NCBI RefSeq assembly: GCF_035046505.1
Contig: NC_089821.1
Coordinates: 193,774,377 to 193,838,376 of the forward strand
Origin: Tiliqua scincoides
Lineage: Eukaryota > Chordata > Lepidosauria > Squamata > Scincidae
Reading direction: 5' to 3'
DNA length: 64,000 bases
Below, piece after piece: positions 32,840 through 43,414 of the stretch. Within the stretch, counting starts at the first letter, position 1. Each line of letters begins with the position of its first letter. The translations under genes and the position numbers were made by a program. The notes under the pieces were generated by a model that ran no database searches, was not told where the DNA came from, and saw nothing but the letters and a program-made list of their open reading frames with translations.

Positions 32840-33500
32840 CCTTCAGGCTCCCGGGGAAAGAGGCGCTGCCCGCAACACGCGGCGTTCTGGGCCAGGCGGG
32901 AGGTGCAAGGAAAGAAGGGGAGCCTCTGGCCCGTGAAGCTGAGGGGGCCCGGACTGGGCTGCGACCCTAGCCACACTTTCCTGGGAGTAAGTCCCATTGA
33001 CCACAATAGCGCTTACTTCTGAGTAGACACGCACAGGCTTGTGCATGCCCTGGGTGAAGCGCCCCGCGGAGGGCCCGGCCAAGGCTACGCGGTCGCCCGA
33101 GGAGGGACCCTTGCCCGGGACGGGAGGAGGCGGAGCAGGGCCGGGCCAGCCCGCCTGCCCCTCCGCGCGCGAGGGGACGAGGCCGGTCCGCCGAGGCGCA
33201 GCCGCCCAGCAGAGGGGGCTGGCTGCGCCGAGACGCGCTTCTCCTCTCCGCTGCTCCTCCTGGCTGCGGCGCTGCGAAGGAGGGGAAAGGACGGGCACGG
33301 ACAGGGGACGAGCTGCAGGCCGGGGCTGTGGGCGCCGGGCGGAGACAGGTAGCGTGGCCTCTGCCACCAGGAGGAGCGGGGCCCGGGCGGGCGGGCGCGC
33401 GGGCAGGCGGGGAGCAGCCACGTTCCGGCTCTGGCGCTGCAAGCGAAGGGAGGCTGGAGTCGGACGGAGGGCCCAGCCTGGGATCCCCGATCTAGCAGCC
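32840..33500 (+). promoter_or_regulatory. MTRES1: CpG island, probable MTRES1 promoter and 5' noncoding exon
   Basis: Strongly CpG-rich, especially 33050-33490. The MTRES1 coding exon at 38310 starts with a splice acceptor, so a 5' exon must lie upstream, and this is the only CpG island between CD24 and MTRES1. A plausible donor GGAGACAG|GTAGCG ends an exon at 33348. One opposite-reading foldback unit lies inside at 32960-33045. Gene assignment and donor are inference. Confidence 0.55.
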
Positions 33501-33507
33501 CCTGCAT

Positions 33508-33830
33508 GCCAAGCCTATGCATGCCTACTCAGAAGTAAGTCGCATTGGAGTCAGTAGGGCTTACTCCCAAGTAAGTGTGCACAGGATTGCAGCCTCACAG
33601 CCCAATCCTATGCATGTCTACTCAGAAGTAAGCCCCAGGAAAGCATGCATAGGATTGCACTCAGACACGCATATCTACTCAGAAGTAAGTGCCATGTGTT
33701 TAATGGGGTTTCTTCCCAGGAAAGTGTGCATAGGATTGCAGCCTAAACCTGCTGACATCTTGCTCCTCACTTGGAAGTAAGTCCCATAGATTTCAGCGAG
33801 GTTTGCAAGGTTTAGGGGTTGCAACCTAAA
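33508..33830 (+). repeat. Tandem array of four ~85-bp foldback units
   Basis: Units begin near 33508, 33600, 33660 and 33750. The second is shortened and the fourth degraded. Core TCTACTCAGAAGTAAG repeats at regular spacing. Directly downstream of the MTRES1 CpG island. Confidence 0.8.
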
Positions 33831-34207
33831 TCTGTTTCCCCCTCCCCCCAATCCTACAATTTATAGTTTGCCCTATACTGAAAGGCTTGGGGAATCCTAT
33901 AGGTTTGGCCTTGGGAAGCAGTCCTATTGAACTTAATGGTGTTTGTTTCTGAGTTAGGATCCGTCAGACCTGCCACATCTTTGCACTTCTAAGCATACTT
34001 TATCCACTTGAGTCACTGGGACTTGCTTCCAATTATTCCAGTGGTTCTCAAACCTTTCTGGCCCGAGGCCATTGGCCACAGCTCCCTATTACAACACCTC
34101 ACCTTAGTTACCTCCAAAATGGGGTGAAGGTGTTATAACTGGGATATGATGATGGGGGATGAATAGTGTTATACACTAGAAACAAAAAAAAAAAGCTGCC
34201 AGCACTC
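33831..34207. other. Intronic DNA with a hAT left end
   Basis: At 34039 CAGTGGTTCTCAAACC starts a hAT left end after flank AATTATTC. No right end found. Confidence 0.5.
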
Positions 34208-34801
34208 TGAGGCTGCAATCATAACCACACTTACCTGAGAGTAAGCCCCATTGAACAAAATAGGACTTACTTCTGAGTAGACCCGGTTAGGCTTGTGCCC
34301 CAGTTTGTTAGCAGCACACCTGGAGGGTTTTGGAAAGGGGGGAGGGAGAAGTGATGAATTTGCTGGGGGAGGGAAAGACTTTGTTTTGTGTGCATCTGCT
34401 AAATGCAAACTGAGACCCAGAGACTGTTTGGCTGCAATCCTCACCTCACTTTCCTGGGAGTAAGTCCCATTGAACACAATAGGACTTACTTCTGAGTAGA
34501 CCTGGCTAGGATTGTGCCTTTTGTCTTATAATAGCAGCCAATACAGGAAGTACCCCCCCCCAAAAGGAGTTAGGAGGAAGAAGCAAGATGTCTGAAAAGG
34601 AATGGGTATTTTTTTTTTTTTAAAAAAAGCCACTCTTGATGGCTTTGTCTTCTTTTTTGAAGGGGGAGGAAAAAGAGAAAAGTGAGGATCCTTGGTTAAG
34701 CTGACACAGACCCCAGGCCTCTGTAGGTCTACTCAGAAGTAAGTCCCACTTGAGTCAATGGGGTTTACTCCCAGGAAAGTGTGGATAGGATTGCAGCCAC
34801 A
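34208..34801. repeat. Three dispersed ~85-bp foldback units
   Basis: Units at 34208-34298 and 34430-34520 read CTGAGAGTAAGCCCC / CTGGGAGTAAGTCCC; the unit at 34712-34801 reads the other way (TCTACTCAGAAGTAAG). The intervening DNA is purine-rich with T/A-runs at 34608-34626. Confidence 0.75.
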
Positions 34802-35720
34802 CAGAGCAAGATTACAACTCATTCCCAAAGCAGATGGGGGCTGCTCACACACATACACCCCAACATGCAACTGCCACTCCTATTCCCCCCCAGGCAAGGC
34901 AGAGGAATGTAGGCTGGGGCATTTGGACACTCCCCCCACTAAAAGCAGGCTGTGCTCCCTCCTTCCCAAGCGGAGGAAAGTGCTGCACTGCCTGTACTTA
35001 CTCTTCCCTGCCAGTTTGAAGCCTGCCAGGAGCTCGACCTGTGCTGATGTGATGAGGTGCCTCCGCTGCTGCCCAGTCAGCCTTCTCTCAGGCTTGGCAG
35101 GTTTGGCAGGGAGGCTCCCCCACCTTCCCCACCCCCAAGTTTCACATGCCCTCCCCACCTTGTTCACAGCTGCAGAAAAGCAGCAAGTTGGGAGACAGCA
35201 CCTGCAGCTGAGCAGCTATGGCCATGTCTCTCCCAGAGATGCATCACAACACCTCTGGAGGTTAGCCACGCCTCCCTAGGGAGGCCCAATTGAGTACCTC
35301 AGAATTATTCTTTTTAGAATCAGGTTGCAGGCCTAAGCATCAGCAAGGCTTACTTCGCAGTCTTCTGTCTTTAATCAGAAAGCCACCTCATATGATCCTT
35401 GTGCTTATGGCAAAGTGTCTCCAGTCTGGGCTCACAAGAGACTTTTGGGTGGCTGAGGATGGTGGCATGTAGCTATAGAACTCCTATACATATATTCAGT
35501 GCAAGATAAGTGATTTCACTTACATTCAGGTGATTACAGCAGTCTTTAAGAGTGATGCCTATTTACCCATAATTTCTTAAACTCTTGCTCCCATGTTTCT
35601 TGATATTGGAATATTTCTGCAGTGTACTGTAACATGCCATTCAGATGTACAGGATGAGAAATGATTCTGAGAGATGAAAACAGTGGAAGGGATTATGGGA
35701 CAACGACAGCACTCTTCTTT
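34802..35720. other. Presumed MTRES1 intron, nothing recognised
   Basis: Cytosine-rich at 34900-35200 without a supported exon. Confidence 0.4.
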
Positions 35721-36043
35721 CTCTAGGACAGGGGTGCCCAAACCCTGGCCCTGGGACCACTTGTGGCCCTTAAGGCATCTCAATGCGGCTCTCAGGGAGC
35801 CTCCAGTCTCCAATGAGCCTCTGGCCCTCCGGAGATTTGTTGGAGCCCACACTGGCCTGACACAACTGCTCTCAGTGTGAGGGCGACTGTTTGACCTCTC
35901 GCGTGAGCTGTGGGATGAGGGCTCCCTCCACTGCTTGCTGTTTCATGTCTGTGATGCAGTAGCGGCAGCAAAGGAAAGGCCAGCCTTGCTTTGTGCGAGG
36001 TCTTTTATAGGCCTTGAGCTATTGCAAGACCTTCATTCATCCA
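35721..36043. mobile_element. Right-truncated hAT element
   Basis: CAGGGGTGCCCAAACCCTGG at 35729 after flank CTCTAGGA. The body matches 13234-13560. It stops where the next element begins, and its right terminus is not found beyond. Confidence 0.8.
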
Positions 36044-36420
36044 TCGGGTAGATGGGACTCATTAGCCTGGGAAGGCAGCTCATCTGAGAGAAGGAAAACT
36101 CTGATCCCAAACCTCCACTGCCTTGTGGCTACAGGCTTCAGGAGTCAACCTCGAGGCAAAATCTAGAGCCAGAGTCCCTGAGGCAGTTCATGGCTGAACA
36201 CAGTCACGTTCTGGCAACTCCTGCGACGCCGCTGGAACCAACTGTATTGGCTTCTGCCTTTCCATTGGACCATTTCAGCGACGTGGGAGAGGGGGGATTT
36301 GCTGCATGGGAAACAGTCTATCCTCCATATCTACTTTACCCAGGCTTCGCGCACTGGAGAGGACACTGTTCCAGAACCACCATTCAGAGCGCGATACCAT
36401 AGTCTTCTGAGACTGAAGGA
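36044..36420 (+). mobile_element. Retroelement sharing its 3' tail with the LINE at 31.6 kb, copy 2
   Basis: GGTAGATGGGACTCATTAGC through GGAACCAACTGTATTGGC to CAGAGCGCGATACCATAGTC and GAGACTGAAGGA. Same body as 16428-16850 with a small deletion near 36132. It abuts the hAT fragment, so it probably inserted into or beside it. Confidence 0.7.
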
Positions 36421-36429
36421 ATAGGACCA

Positions 36430-36562
36430 TGGGGGGGGGTGCCCCCATAGACAGTACAGTGTGCCTTGTTAAGTGTTGAAAAGCTGATGGTGTGCCTTGA
36501 CCATTTTAGTGCCTTGCCAGTGTGCAGCGAGATGAAAAAGGTTGAAAATCACTGCCTTAATG
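36430..36562. mobile_element. hAT right end
   Basis: Ends GGTTGAAAATCACTG at 36554, followed by CCTTAATG. The same family is at 46726-46935 and 59131-59330 (GTGTGCCTTGACCATTTTAG). Left end missing. Confidence 0.7.
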
Positions 36563-37700
36563 GTTAAGAACATAAGAACAGCCCCACTGGATCAGGCCAT
36601 AGGCCCATCTAGTCCAGCTTCCTTTATTTCACAGTGGCCCACCAAATGCCCCAGGAGCACACCAGAGACATGCATCCTGGTGCCCTCCCTTGCACTGGCA
36701 TTCTGACATAGCCCTTTTCTAAAATCAGGAGGTTGCACATACACATAATGGCTTGTAACCCATAATGGATTTTTCCTCCAGAAACTTGTCCAATCCCCTT
36801 TTAAAGGCATCCAGTCCAGATGCCGTCACCACATCCTGCGGTAAGGAGTTCCACAGAATGACCACACGCTGAGTAAAAAAATATTTTCTTTTGTCTGTCC
36901 TAACCCTCCCAACACTCAATTTTAGTGGATGTCCCCTGGTTCTGGTGTTATGTGAGAGTGTAAAGAGCATATCTCTATCTGCTTTATTCTTCCCATGCAT
37001 AATTTTGTATATCTCAATCATGTCCCCCCTCAGGCATCTCTTTTCTAGGCTGAAGAGGCCCAAATGCCATAGCCTTTCCTCATAAGGAAGGTGCCCCAGC
37101 CCAGTAATCATCTTAGTTGCTCTCTTTTGCACCTTTTCCATTTCCACTATGTCTTTTTTGAGATGTGGCGACGAGAACTGGACACAATACTCCAGGTGTG
37201 ACCTTACCATCGATTTGTACAACGGCATTATAATATTAGTTGTTTTGTTCTCAATACCTTTTCTAATGATCCCAAGCATAGAATTGGCCTTCTTTACTGC
37301 CGCCGCACATTGGGTCGGCACGTTCATCGACCTGTCCACCACCACCCCAAGATCTCTCTCCTGATCTGTCATAGAACCCATCAGCCTATATCTAAAGTTT
37401 TGATTTTTTGTCCCAATGTGCATGACTTTATACTTACTGACATTGAAACGCATCTGCCATTTTGCTACCCATTCTGCCAGTTTGGAGAGATCCTTCTGGA
37501 GCTCCTCACAATCACATCTGGTCTTCACCACTCAGAAAAGTTTGGTGTCATCTGCAAACTTTGCCACCTCACTGCTCACCCCTGTCTCCAGGTCATTTAT
37601 GAAGAGGTTGAAGAGCACCAGTCCCAGGACAGATCCTTGGGGCACACCGCTTTTCACCTCTCTCCATTGTGAAAATTGCCCATTGACACCCACTCTCTGT
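36563..37700 (-). mobile_element. CR1 LINE 3' part
   Basis: Reverse-strand copy with the octamer tail at 36563-36580. Two frames: 36725-37531 (268 codons, from MVKTRCDCEELQKDLSKLAE to the C-terminus) and, upstream, 37532-37700 with [20 protein letters not shown] and [10 protein letters not shown] premature stop separates them and the copy is 5'-truncated before motif A. Confidence 0.9.
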
Positions 37701-38059
37701 TTGAACTGTGAGATGTATGTGTTGCGCGGATGCCATACTTGCATAACTTCATAAGTCATATCATAGGGCATGGTCCAGCCACAGTTAAGCACTTTTAAGT
37801 CCCACTGACTTCAGTAGAAGAAATAAAGGAGAACAGGAAATTTGAAAGTTCGTAACTAACTGGATTGTGCCTCTAGTTATGTTTCAAGTTGTAACCTAGC
37901 CCTGGGACATTCTTTTTGATATTCACAAATGTGCCTTGAATTCCTGCTTACTATTATCCCTGCCTAATGCTGGGATTATTTTTACTTTAGTAAGGATTGT
38001 GCAGATTTTAGTGGCTTGAAAAAACTTTTAAATGCCTAGGGTTAGGCCCGACAGTGTGT
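37701..38059. other. Presumed MTRES1 intron, nothing recognised
   Basis: AT-rich, no feature. Confidence 0.4.
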
Positions 38060-38290
38060 GCTTTTGGAGCTGGTTTAGCAAAGTGGCTAATAAATTGAGG
38101 TGTGATTTAGGGCATCCCCAGCTTGAATCTCATCTCTGCCATGAATTCTCTGGGTGCTCTTGGGCAAGCTCCCCACTCTAGCATCAGCTGCAAGATGGGG
38201 ATAATAACTTACAGGATGGTTGTTAAATGAATAATGACTGGGTAATATACATGAAGTGTTTTGAACACTCACAAATTCTATACAAATGTT
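38060..38290 (+). mobile_element. MIR-like SINE
   Basis: GAATCTCATCTCTGCCATG, CTTGGGCAAGCTCCCCACTC and GGGGATAATAACTTACAGG follow the MIR core order. It ends just before the polypyrimidine tract of the MTRES1 acceptor. Confidence 0.7.
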
Positions 38291-38317
38291 GAGTGTTCTC
38301 TTGTTGCAGGGTATGCT

Positions 38318-38748
38318 ATGACGGGTTGCAGACTGCCTATTGGTGCATTTAGAAACCTAAATGTCTGGCTTGGACTCCTGGAGAAATCTCCTTATAAACT
38401 CTGCACACCTTGGAAGCGGTTTCTTTATTCTGCAAGCCACCAGCCAGTTGCCTCACTTACTCCCAGCCATCTCAGCCTTTCTCCCATAAAATATCGCATC
38501 TTGTTGATACCTTTGTCCACATGTCTGCCAAGGATTTCTATGCGACTCAAAAGTGACAAGAGCTCTCGGAAGAATGTGAAACAAACTGTGCAAGAAGAGG
38601 CTGAGGAGGAGGATGAAGAGAGAAGCGATTCAGAGGATGAGTTTGAAGATGATTCCACTGTAGTGAAGGATTACAAAGATCTTGAAAAAGTAGTACAGTC
38701 ATTTCGGTTTGATGTGATCATGAAAGCTGGTCTAGATATTGCAAGAAA
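38318..38748 (+). CDS. MTRES1: MTRES1 coding exon 1 of 3
   Basis: MTRES1 (C6orf203) is a mitochondrial matrix RNA-binding protein that sustains mitochondrial transcription under stress and acts with mtRF-R in rescue of stalled mitoribosomes. The exon opens after TTGTTGCAG (exon start 38310). The ATG at 38318 gives MTGCRLPIGAFRNLNVWLGL, which aligns with the human N-terminus as I recall it (LAGVLRKPDAWIGL), including the shared KLCT and RFLY-like words. The N-terminus is basic and hydrophobic as for a mitochondrial targeting sequence. Residues 92-113 are an acidic tract (EEAEEEDEERSDSEDEFEDD), then VVKDYKDLEKVVQSFRFDVI starts the S4-like domain. Donor AA|GTAAGT at 38748/38749, phase 2. The total protein is 226 aa against about 240 in human. 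Confidence 0.95.
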
Positions 38749-39916
38749 GTAAGTATAAAAGTTTTTTAAATGGGAGGCTGATAATGAGATTGCTGGGTGT
38801 AGTCAGTGGTTTCTATCTTATTTTTTATTCTCCTTTCAAAACAATTCAATTAGATATGAATAGGTTAGGTTCCTTATCCAGAAGATATAAAGAGACAAGA
38901 AAGTTATGATTTCTGTAGTTTAGTTATATCTGTCCATCAGTGTTATAAACTATTCTTTGGTATTTATTTTGATGAAACAAGTTTAAAAATCCCTGCAAAA
39001 ATAGCCTGACTAGTTAAGGATTAAAAATAATAAATCAGGCATTAGGAAAATATACAGAACTGTTTGTACTAGCAGACACTGTTTTCAAAAACAGACAAGG
39101 CTAACTTGCATTTGTTTTCTGAATCATACTGGTCTCCAACCAAAAGCTTTGTGGGCCCTGTGCTGTCCACACAGACTCTTGCACAATAACCGCCCTCATG
39201 CACTTCACTGCTTGGTGTACTCCACATACATAGTAAGGAGGATCCTTTTTCTTGGGAGTAAATGAGGAAGTCTGTGTTCACATGAGAACTTCTTTATTCA
39301 TTCATTCATTCCACCTTTATTGGCATAAAAGAACTTCTTTGTGCTCAAGGTGCATATTGGTGTTAATACTTCTAGAGAAAACTAAACAGCCTGAAGTTAT
39401 TTTTTAAATTATCAGAAATATTGTCAACTGTTTGGGCATACTGTACATAAAAATGAGCAACCAAAACTATTAAACTTGTTTTTTTCACCATCATCGTAAT
39501 CTTGATCTTATAGTTAGGTTTCATTGACATTGTGATCCTGAATAAATGAATAATTTCCAAGTGTGTTTCAAACCTCAGCTTTTTAAAAAAATGTATTATG
39601 ATAGGACTTACTCTCCACTAAGTATGCATAGAATTGCAGTCTTATGAAATGAAACTTTAGTTTCCTTCCCACCCACCCCTTCACACAACAGAGGGATATT
39701 CTGTTCTTGTATCTACTTAAAGAGAGTACCAGTGAGTCTGCTATGCACAGAATACATCAGTAACACCCATCCAACTACATGTGTAGTTATACATTATACC
39801 CATTCATATGGTGGAAAGCATTTTATTGGCTGTTTGTGTTTTTACTTTTATTCAAGGGAAAAGTAGCAGTGGGTTTGTATATATAAAATAAATTAAGAAT
39901 TCTTTTTGTTTCAAAG
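38749..39916 (+). other. MTRES1 intron 1
   Basis: Bounded by GTAAGT and TTTCAAAG. At 39295-39325 a fragment CCACCTTTATTGGCAT resembles the 3' end of the LINE at 6.2 kb (CCTTTATTAGGCAT). 39598-39641 is half an ~85-bp foldback unit. Confidence 0.85.
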
Positions 39917-39989
39917 CAAAGTGGAAGATGCATTCTACAATGGTGAACTCAGGCTTAACGGAGAAAAGCTATGGAAGAAGAGCAGAGCG
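39917..39989 (+). CDS. MTRES1: MTRES1 coding exon 2 of 3
   Basis: This 73-bp exon completes the split Asn codon (AA|C) and encodes KVEDAFYNGELRLNGEKLWK then KSRA, nearly identical to the human KVEDAFYKGELRLNEEKLWK. It carries the central helix-turn of the S4-like RNA-binding fold. Acceptor TTTCAAAG|C, donor GCG|GTAAGC, phase 0 out. Confidence 0.95.
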
Positions 39990-41109
39990 GTAAGCCTTTT
40001 CAGAAATGTATTTGAATCTTTAGCTAGCCAGAGCATGCATGGTTAGAGTTCTAAGATCTTAAGTGAACAAGTATTTGCCAATTTGGCTTGTTTCACAGCT
40101 GTCATATTTATCCTGATAGAATAGTAGCATTGCATAAGAAGCATGTCTGTTTGTGGGATCAGGACATGGATAGAGTTTTGGTATCTTCATTGTTGCTAAG
40201 CTACTAGAAAGATTTTGAAAGGTAGAGTGGTTCAGAACCATTCAAAGTATTGTACACTTTTAAGACTTGTTTTCGGCAGTATCTCTAACACTAACACCCT
40301 GTGTTACCTTGTGTGTATTATAATGAAGTGATATGAAAAATGGAAATTAAAAAAAATTAATTTCAGTTTTAGAAGAGTCTTGGTGGATTTCTAGTGGTCA
40401 AGATGATGGGGATGGACTACATTTTTCTCTGTGAATCTAAGACCTCTTCTTTCTTCTTCTCTCTGTCTCACTTCTTATGTGTTCATTCTCTTCTGCCTCT
40501 ACTATCCATGGCCTTGCCAGTAAAAGGCAGGTGTGACTGCTGTGGGGAAGGAGAGGGAAATTCACTTGCATAGTAAACTAACCTTTTAGGTGCTACAGGA
40601 CTTGTAATCATAAGTGCTGATGCTGGGTGTTGTAAAAGTGCTGTAAAGCACTTTTTGGCACTGCTTGAGTGCTAGAAGGAAGGCCTGCGTCATCCCGCAG
40701 GTGCTACATCCCGCCTGATGGGCAGGTAAGTGCAGTGGTGGCCGGTTGGGGGAGGGCAGAACAGAAGTGAGGAGGAGGTGTTTCAAGGTTGGAGAGGATG
40801 GGAAGGCAGGTGGTTCAAACCCTGAAGGTGGGCGATTAGGCATATCCTAACTGCCATTCTGGGCCTGAAAGCCCTATGGCTTCTCGGCATTTCTAGGCAC
40901 ATGGCAATAATGTCAGATGTCATTGCCAGACTTCCAGGAACACAGAGTTCCAAGCTGCATGGAGCTTGGCTTCAATGGAATTTGAGCTGTGCTGCTTAAA
41001 GGGAACAATGGAAGGAGGAGCAAAAATCAAATTGCCAAGGAAGTGCTTAAGAACATTTCCTGGGGGAAGTGAAGCTGATGATTGTATCCTTTTTTTCCCC
41101 CATCTATAG
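39990..41109 (+). other. MTRES1 intron 2
   Basis: GTAAGC to TATAG, with a TCTTCTTTCTTCTTCTC stretch near 40445. No further exon seen. Confidence 0.85.
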
Positions 41110-41286
41110 GTAAAAGTTGGTGACACACTAGATCTCATAATTGGAGAGGACAAAGAAACAGAGACTGCAGTAGTTATGAGAGTTGTCTTAAAGAAAGCAT
41201 CAGAAAAGACTGACAATGATAAATACAAAGTCATATTGAGGCGCTGGAGAAACTTAAAAGTGCCCAAGCAGGATGTATTCAAGTGA
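41110..41286 (+). CDS. MTRES1: MTRES1 coding exon 3 of 3
   Basis: The last 58 codons, VKVGDTLDLIIGEDKETETA through VILRRWRNLKVPKQ to DVFK and TGA at 41284. VKVGDTLDL, GEDKE and the basic RRW..LK..K end match the human protein and finish the S4-like domain with a Lys/Arg-rich tail. The open frames of the three exons join without a break, so the gene looks intact. Confidence 0.95.
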   Translation, partial: VKVGDTLDLIIGEDKETETAVVMRVVLKKASEKTDNDKYKVILRRWRNLKVPKQDVFK

Positions 41287-41908
41287 ACTAGGATTTGCAT
41301 GTGTGAGAAATTTTACTGTGAGCAGCCATATTTGTTATACAATATATGAATTTTGGTTAAACAAAACTTGTGCACTTTTTTCCTTTTAATATGGGTTTGT
41401 TATGGCATGCTTCCTTCCTGACTGTATACACCACTTCTGTTCCTGTGACCGTCTGTTTGCTTTTTCCCTCTCACTATGAAGCAAAATATATAAGGAAGTA
41501 ATTAAAAGGGAAGGCTAATCTTTATGTCTGATTTTGTGTAAATAACCCAACAGAGAAGTTCCAGAACTCATTTTAATTGAGATGGGCAGGAGAAGCTCTG
41601 GTTTTTCTTAAACCTTTGCGTGTTGTGATATCAGTAGTCAGTCGCTTCAGAGTGTTGGTCTCTTAAAAAGGTGCCTGGTGGATTGATTGGTAGATTTTCA
41701 GGGTTAGTAACCTTGCACTATGTTAGGGGTGGCTTCCAGTTTCTTTCTTTTTATTGTATGAAACACATTTGTGTCTGCAGGCCACTGTGTTCTCACTTTC
41801 AAAGCAAAGTTCTTTATTCATAAGACAGAGGGCTAAAAGTGCATTGGTGGGGTGCCTTATTGCTATTATTGAGTGATTCACCTCATGAATTGCACTGTGC
41901 CCAGATTC
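41287..41908 (+). other. MTRES1 3'UTR / flank
   Basis: AT-rich. No AATAAA is evident before the hAT insertion at 41909; candidates lie beyond it at 42654, 42744 and 42852. The mRNA 3' end is undetermined, and the hAT may be inside the transcript. Confidence 0.45.
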
Positions 41909-42310
41909 GCTTAGTACACTGGTTCTCAAACCTTGTACTGCTGCAGCCCACTTTGTCCTCCATGGTGGGTCTTGATGTGATACTTGCTATCACACTGTGA
42001 AGCATTACTGAGAGCCACCAGAAGCTGTTTCCAGGTTGCACCAGGCTTGTGACCCACTCCAGTGGCTTTCTTAGGCCCCAAAATGCCTTGCAGAAGTGAC
42101 TCAGAAGTGAGTTATAGTTCATTTTCACTACTTCTGGGTTGCTTCTACAAGGCATTCTGGGGCCCAAGAAGGCCAATGACATGAGTTGCAGGCCCAGCAT
42201 GATATGAAAGCGTTCTCTGGTGGCTTCTAGTAACGCTTTGTGGCACGACAGCTTCACAACTCACCACACATTGGGTTGTGACCCACAGTTTGAGAAATCC
42301 TGGCTTAGTA
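41909..42310. mobile_element. Non-autonomous hAT element with perfect 8-bp TSD
   Basis: The element at 41917-42302 has termini CACTGGTTCTCAAAC and GTTTGAGAAATCCTG, flanked by GCTTAGTA on both sides. No transposase frame. Confidence 0.9.
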
Positions 42311-43090
42311 GCACATTGGTAAGTCATAGACATGTACAGCCCTCTTCACAGTCCTATGTTTGTTGCAGTAAGAATTATGGAGTCCTTGAAGTATGGGTTG
42401 CCTTATTCACTTCAACTAAGGAGTGTATATGCACATCCCTTACACACAAACACATATACACAGAGTAGAAATAGATGGCAGCTTATATGCACTGGAACTC
42501 CACATGAACAGTGGACCACAATGACATTCTGATCACTGTGTACACTTCTGTTGACTACAACACACATCTGTTTTGTGCTACTAAATGCAAATCTTCTCTT
42601 GCATGGTGCAGGCAACTCATTGTATCCCATGCACTAATTTGAATGTGTAGGTTAATAAAATAATTGTAGAATCCAGTTCACTATTCCAAAATGGGGTGGT
42701 CATCATCCTTCAGGCTCATGTGATATGATATACGGGAAAGCAAAATAAATGCTTCTAGTTTAAAGGTAAGTACATTCTGTCAATCCAAATTGTGGCTTCA
42801 AATGACGTTTGTTGCCATATAAAAATGAAATCCCTGTGTTAATACTAGGTTAATAAAGCCTAGCTAAAATATATGAAACAAGTGCAAATTGATTTTTTTG
42901 TCCTTAAAAGAATTGGTGATCATGAAGATTTAGATCTTTACAAAAAGCTTCTATTTTGAAAATTGCAGTTGATTCAGTGAAAGAACTAGATACCCCTTGA
43001 TTTATTTCTTTATGTTCTCGGAAATTTGCATGTATATTGAAAAAATGTAAATGAAACTACTATTCCTATAGAACCAATATAATTGGGATA
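42311..43090 (+). other. MTRES1 downstream region
   Basis: Three AATAAA hexamers (42654, 42744, 42852) are possible + strand polyadenylation signals. Nothing else recognised. Confidence 0.45.
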
Positions 43091-43269
43091 GATTAGAGCA
43101 GTGGTTCCCAAACTTTTTTGACTGGTGGCTCCCTTGACCTACTGGGTCATTGGATGCGGCTCCCCATTAGGGCTACAATCCTATGCGTTATATAAGGCAG
43201 CAGGTTTTTCATGAGAATTCTGCGACTCCTTGGAGCCACGGTTCAGTTTGGGAACCACTGGATTAAGGG
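43091..43269. mobile_element. Short hAT element, TSD GATTAGAG/GATTAAGG
   Basis: The 163-bp element at 43099-43261 has termini CAGTGGTTCCCAAACT and AGTTTGGGAACCACTG, a nearly perfect inverted pair. Flanks match at 6 of 8. Confidence 0.85.
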
Positions 43270-43414
43270 AAAAGTCACTGAACACTCACTTTGACAACTG
43301 GTGATTACGGAGGGAGGCTACTGGGAGTGGGACAGTGAGACTGCTGGTGTTGATGCCTGAGGCAATTCTTTAGTCAGACATTGGATCTCACAATGTTTTG
43401 GAGAAGCACAATTA

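Noticed and set aside
33039-33557. Open frames of 100-200 codons in the MTRES1 CpG island
   Set aside because: Arg/Gly/Ala/Pro-rich composition, open in several frames at once, no homology; a CpG-island effect.
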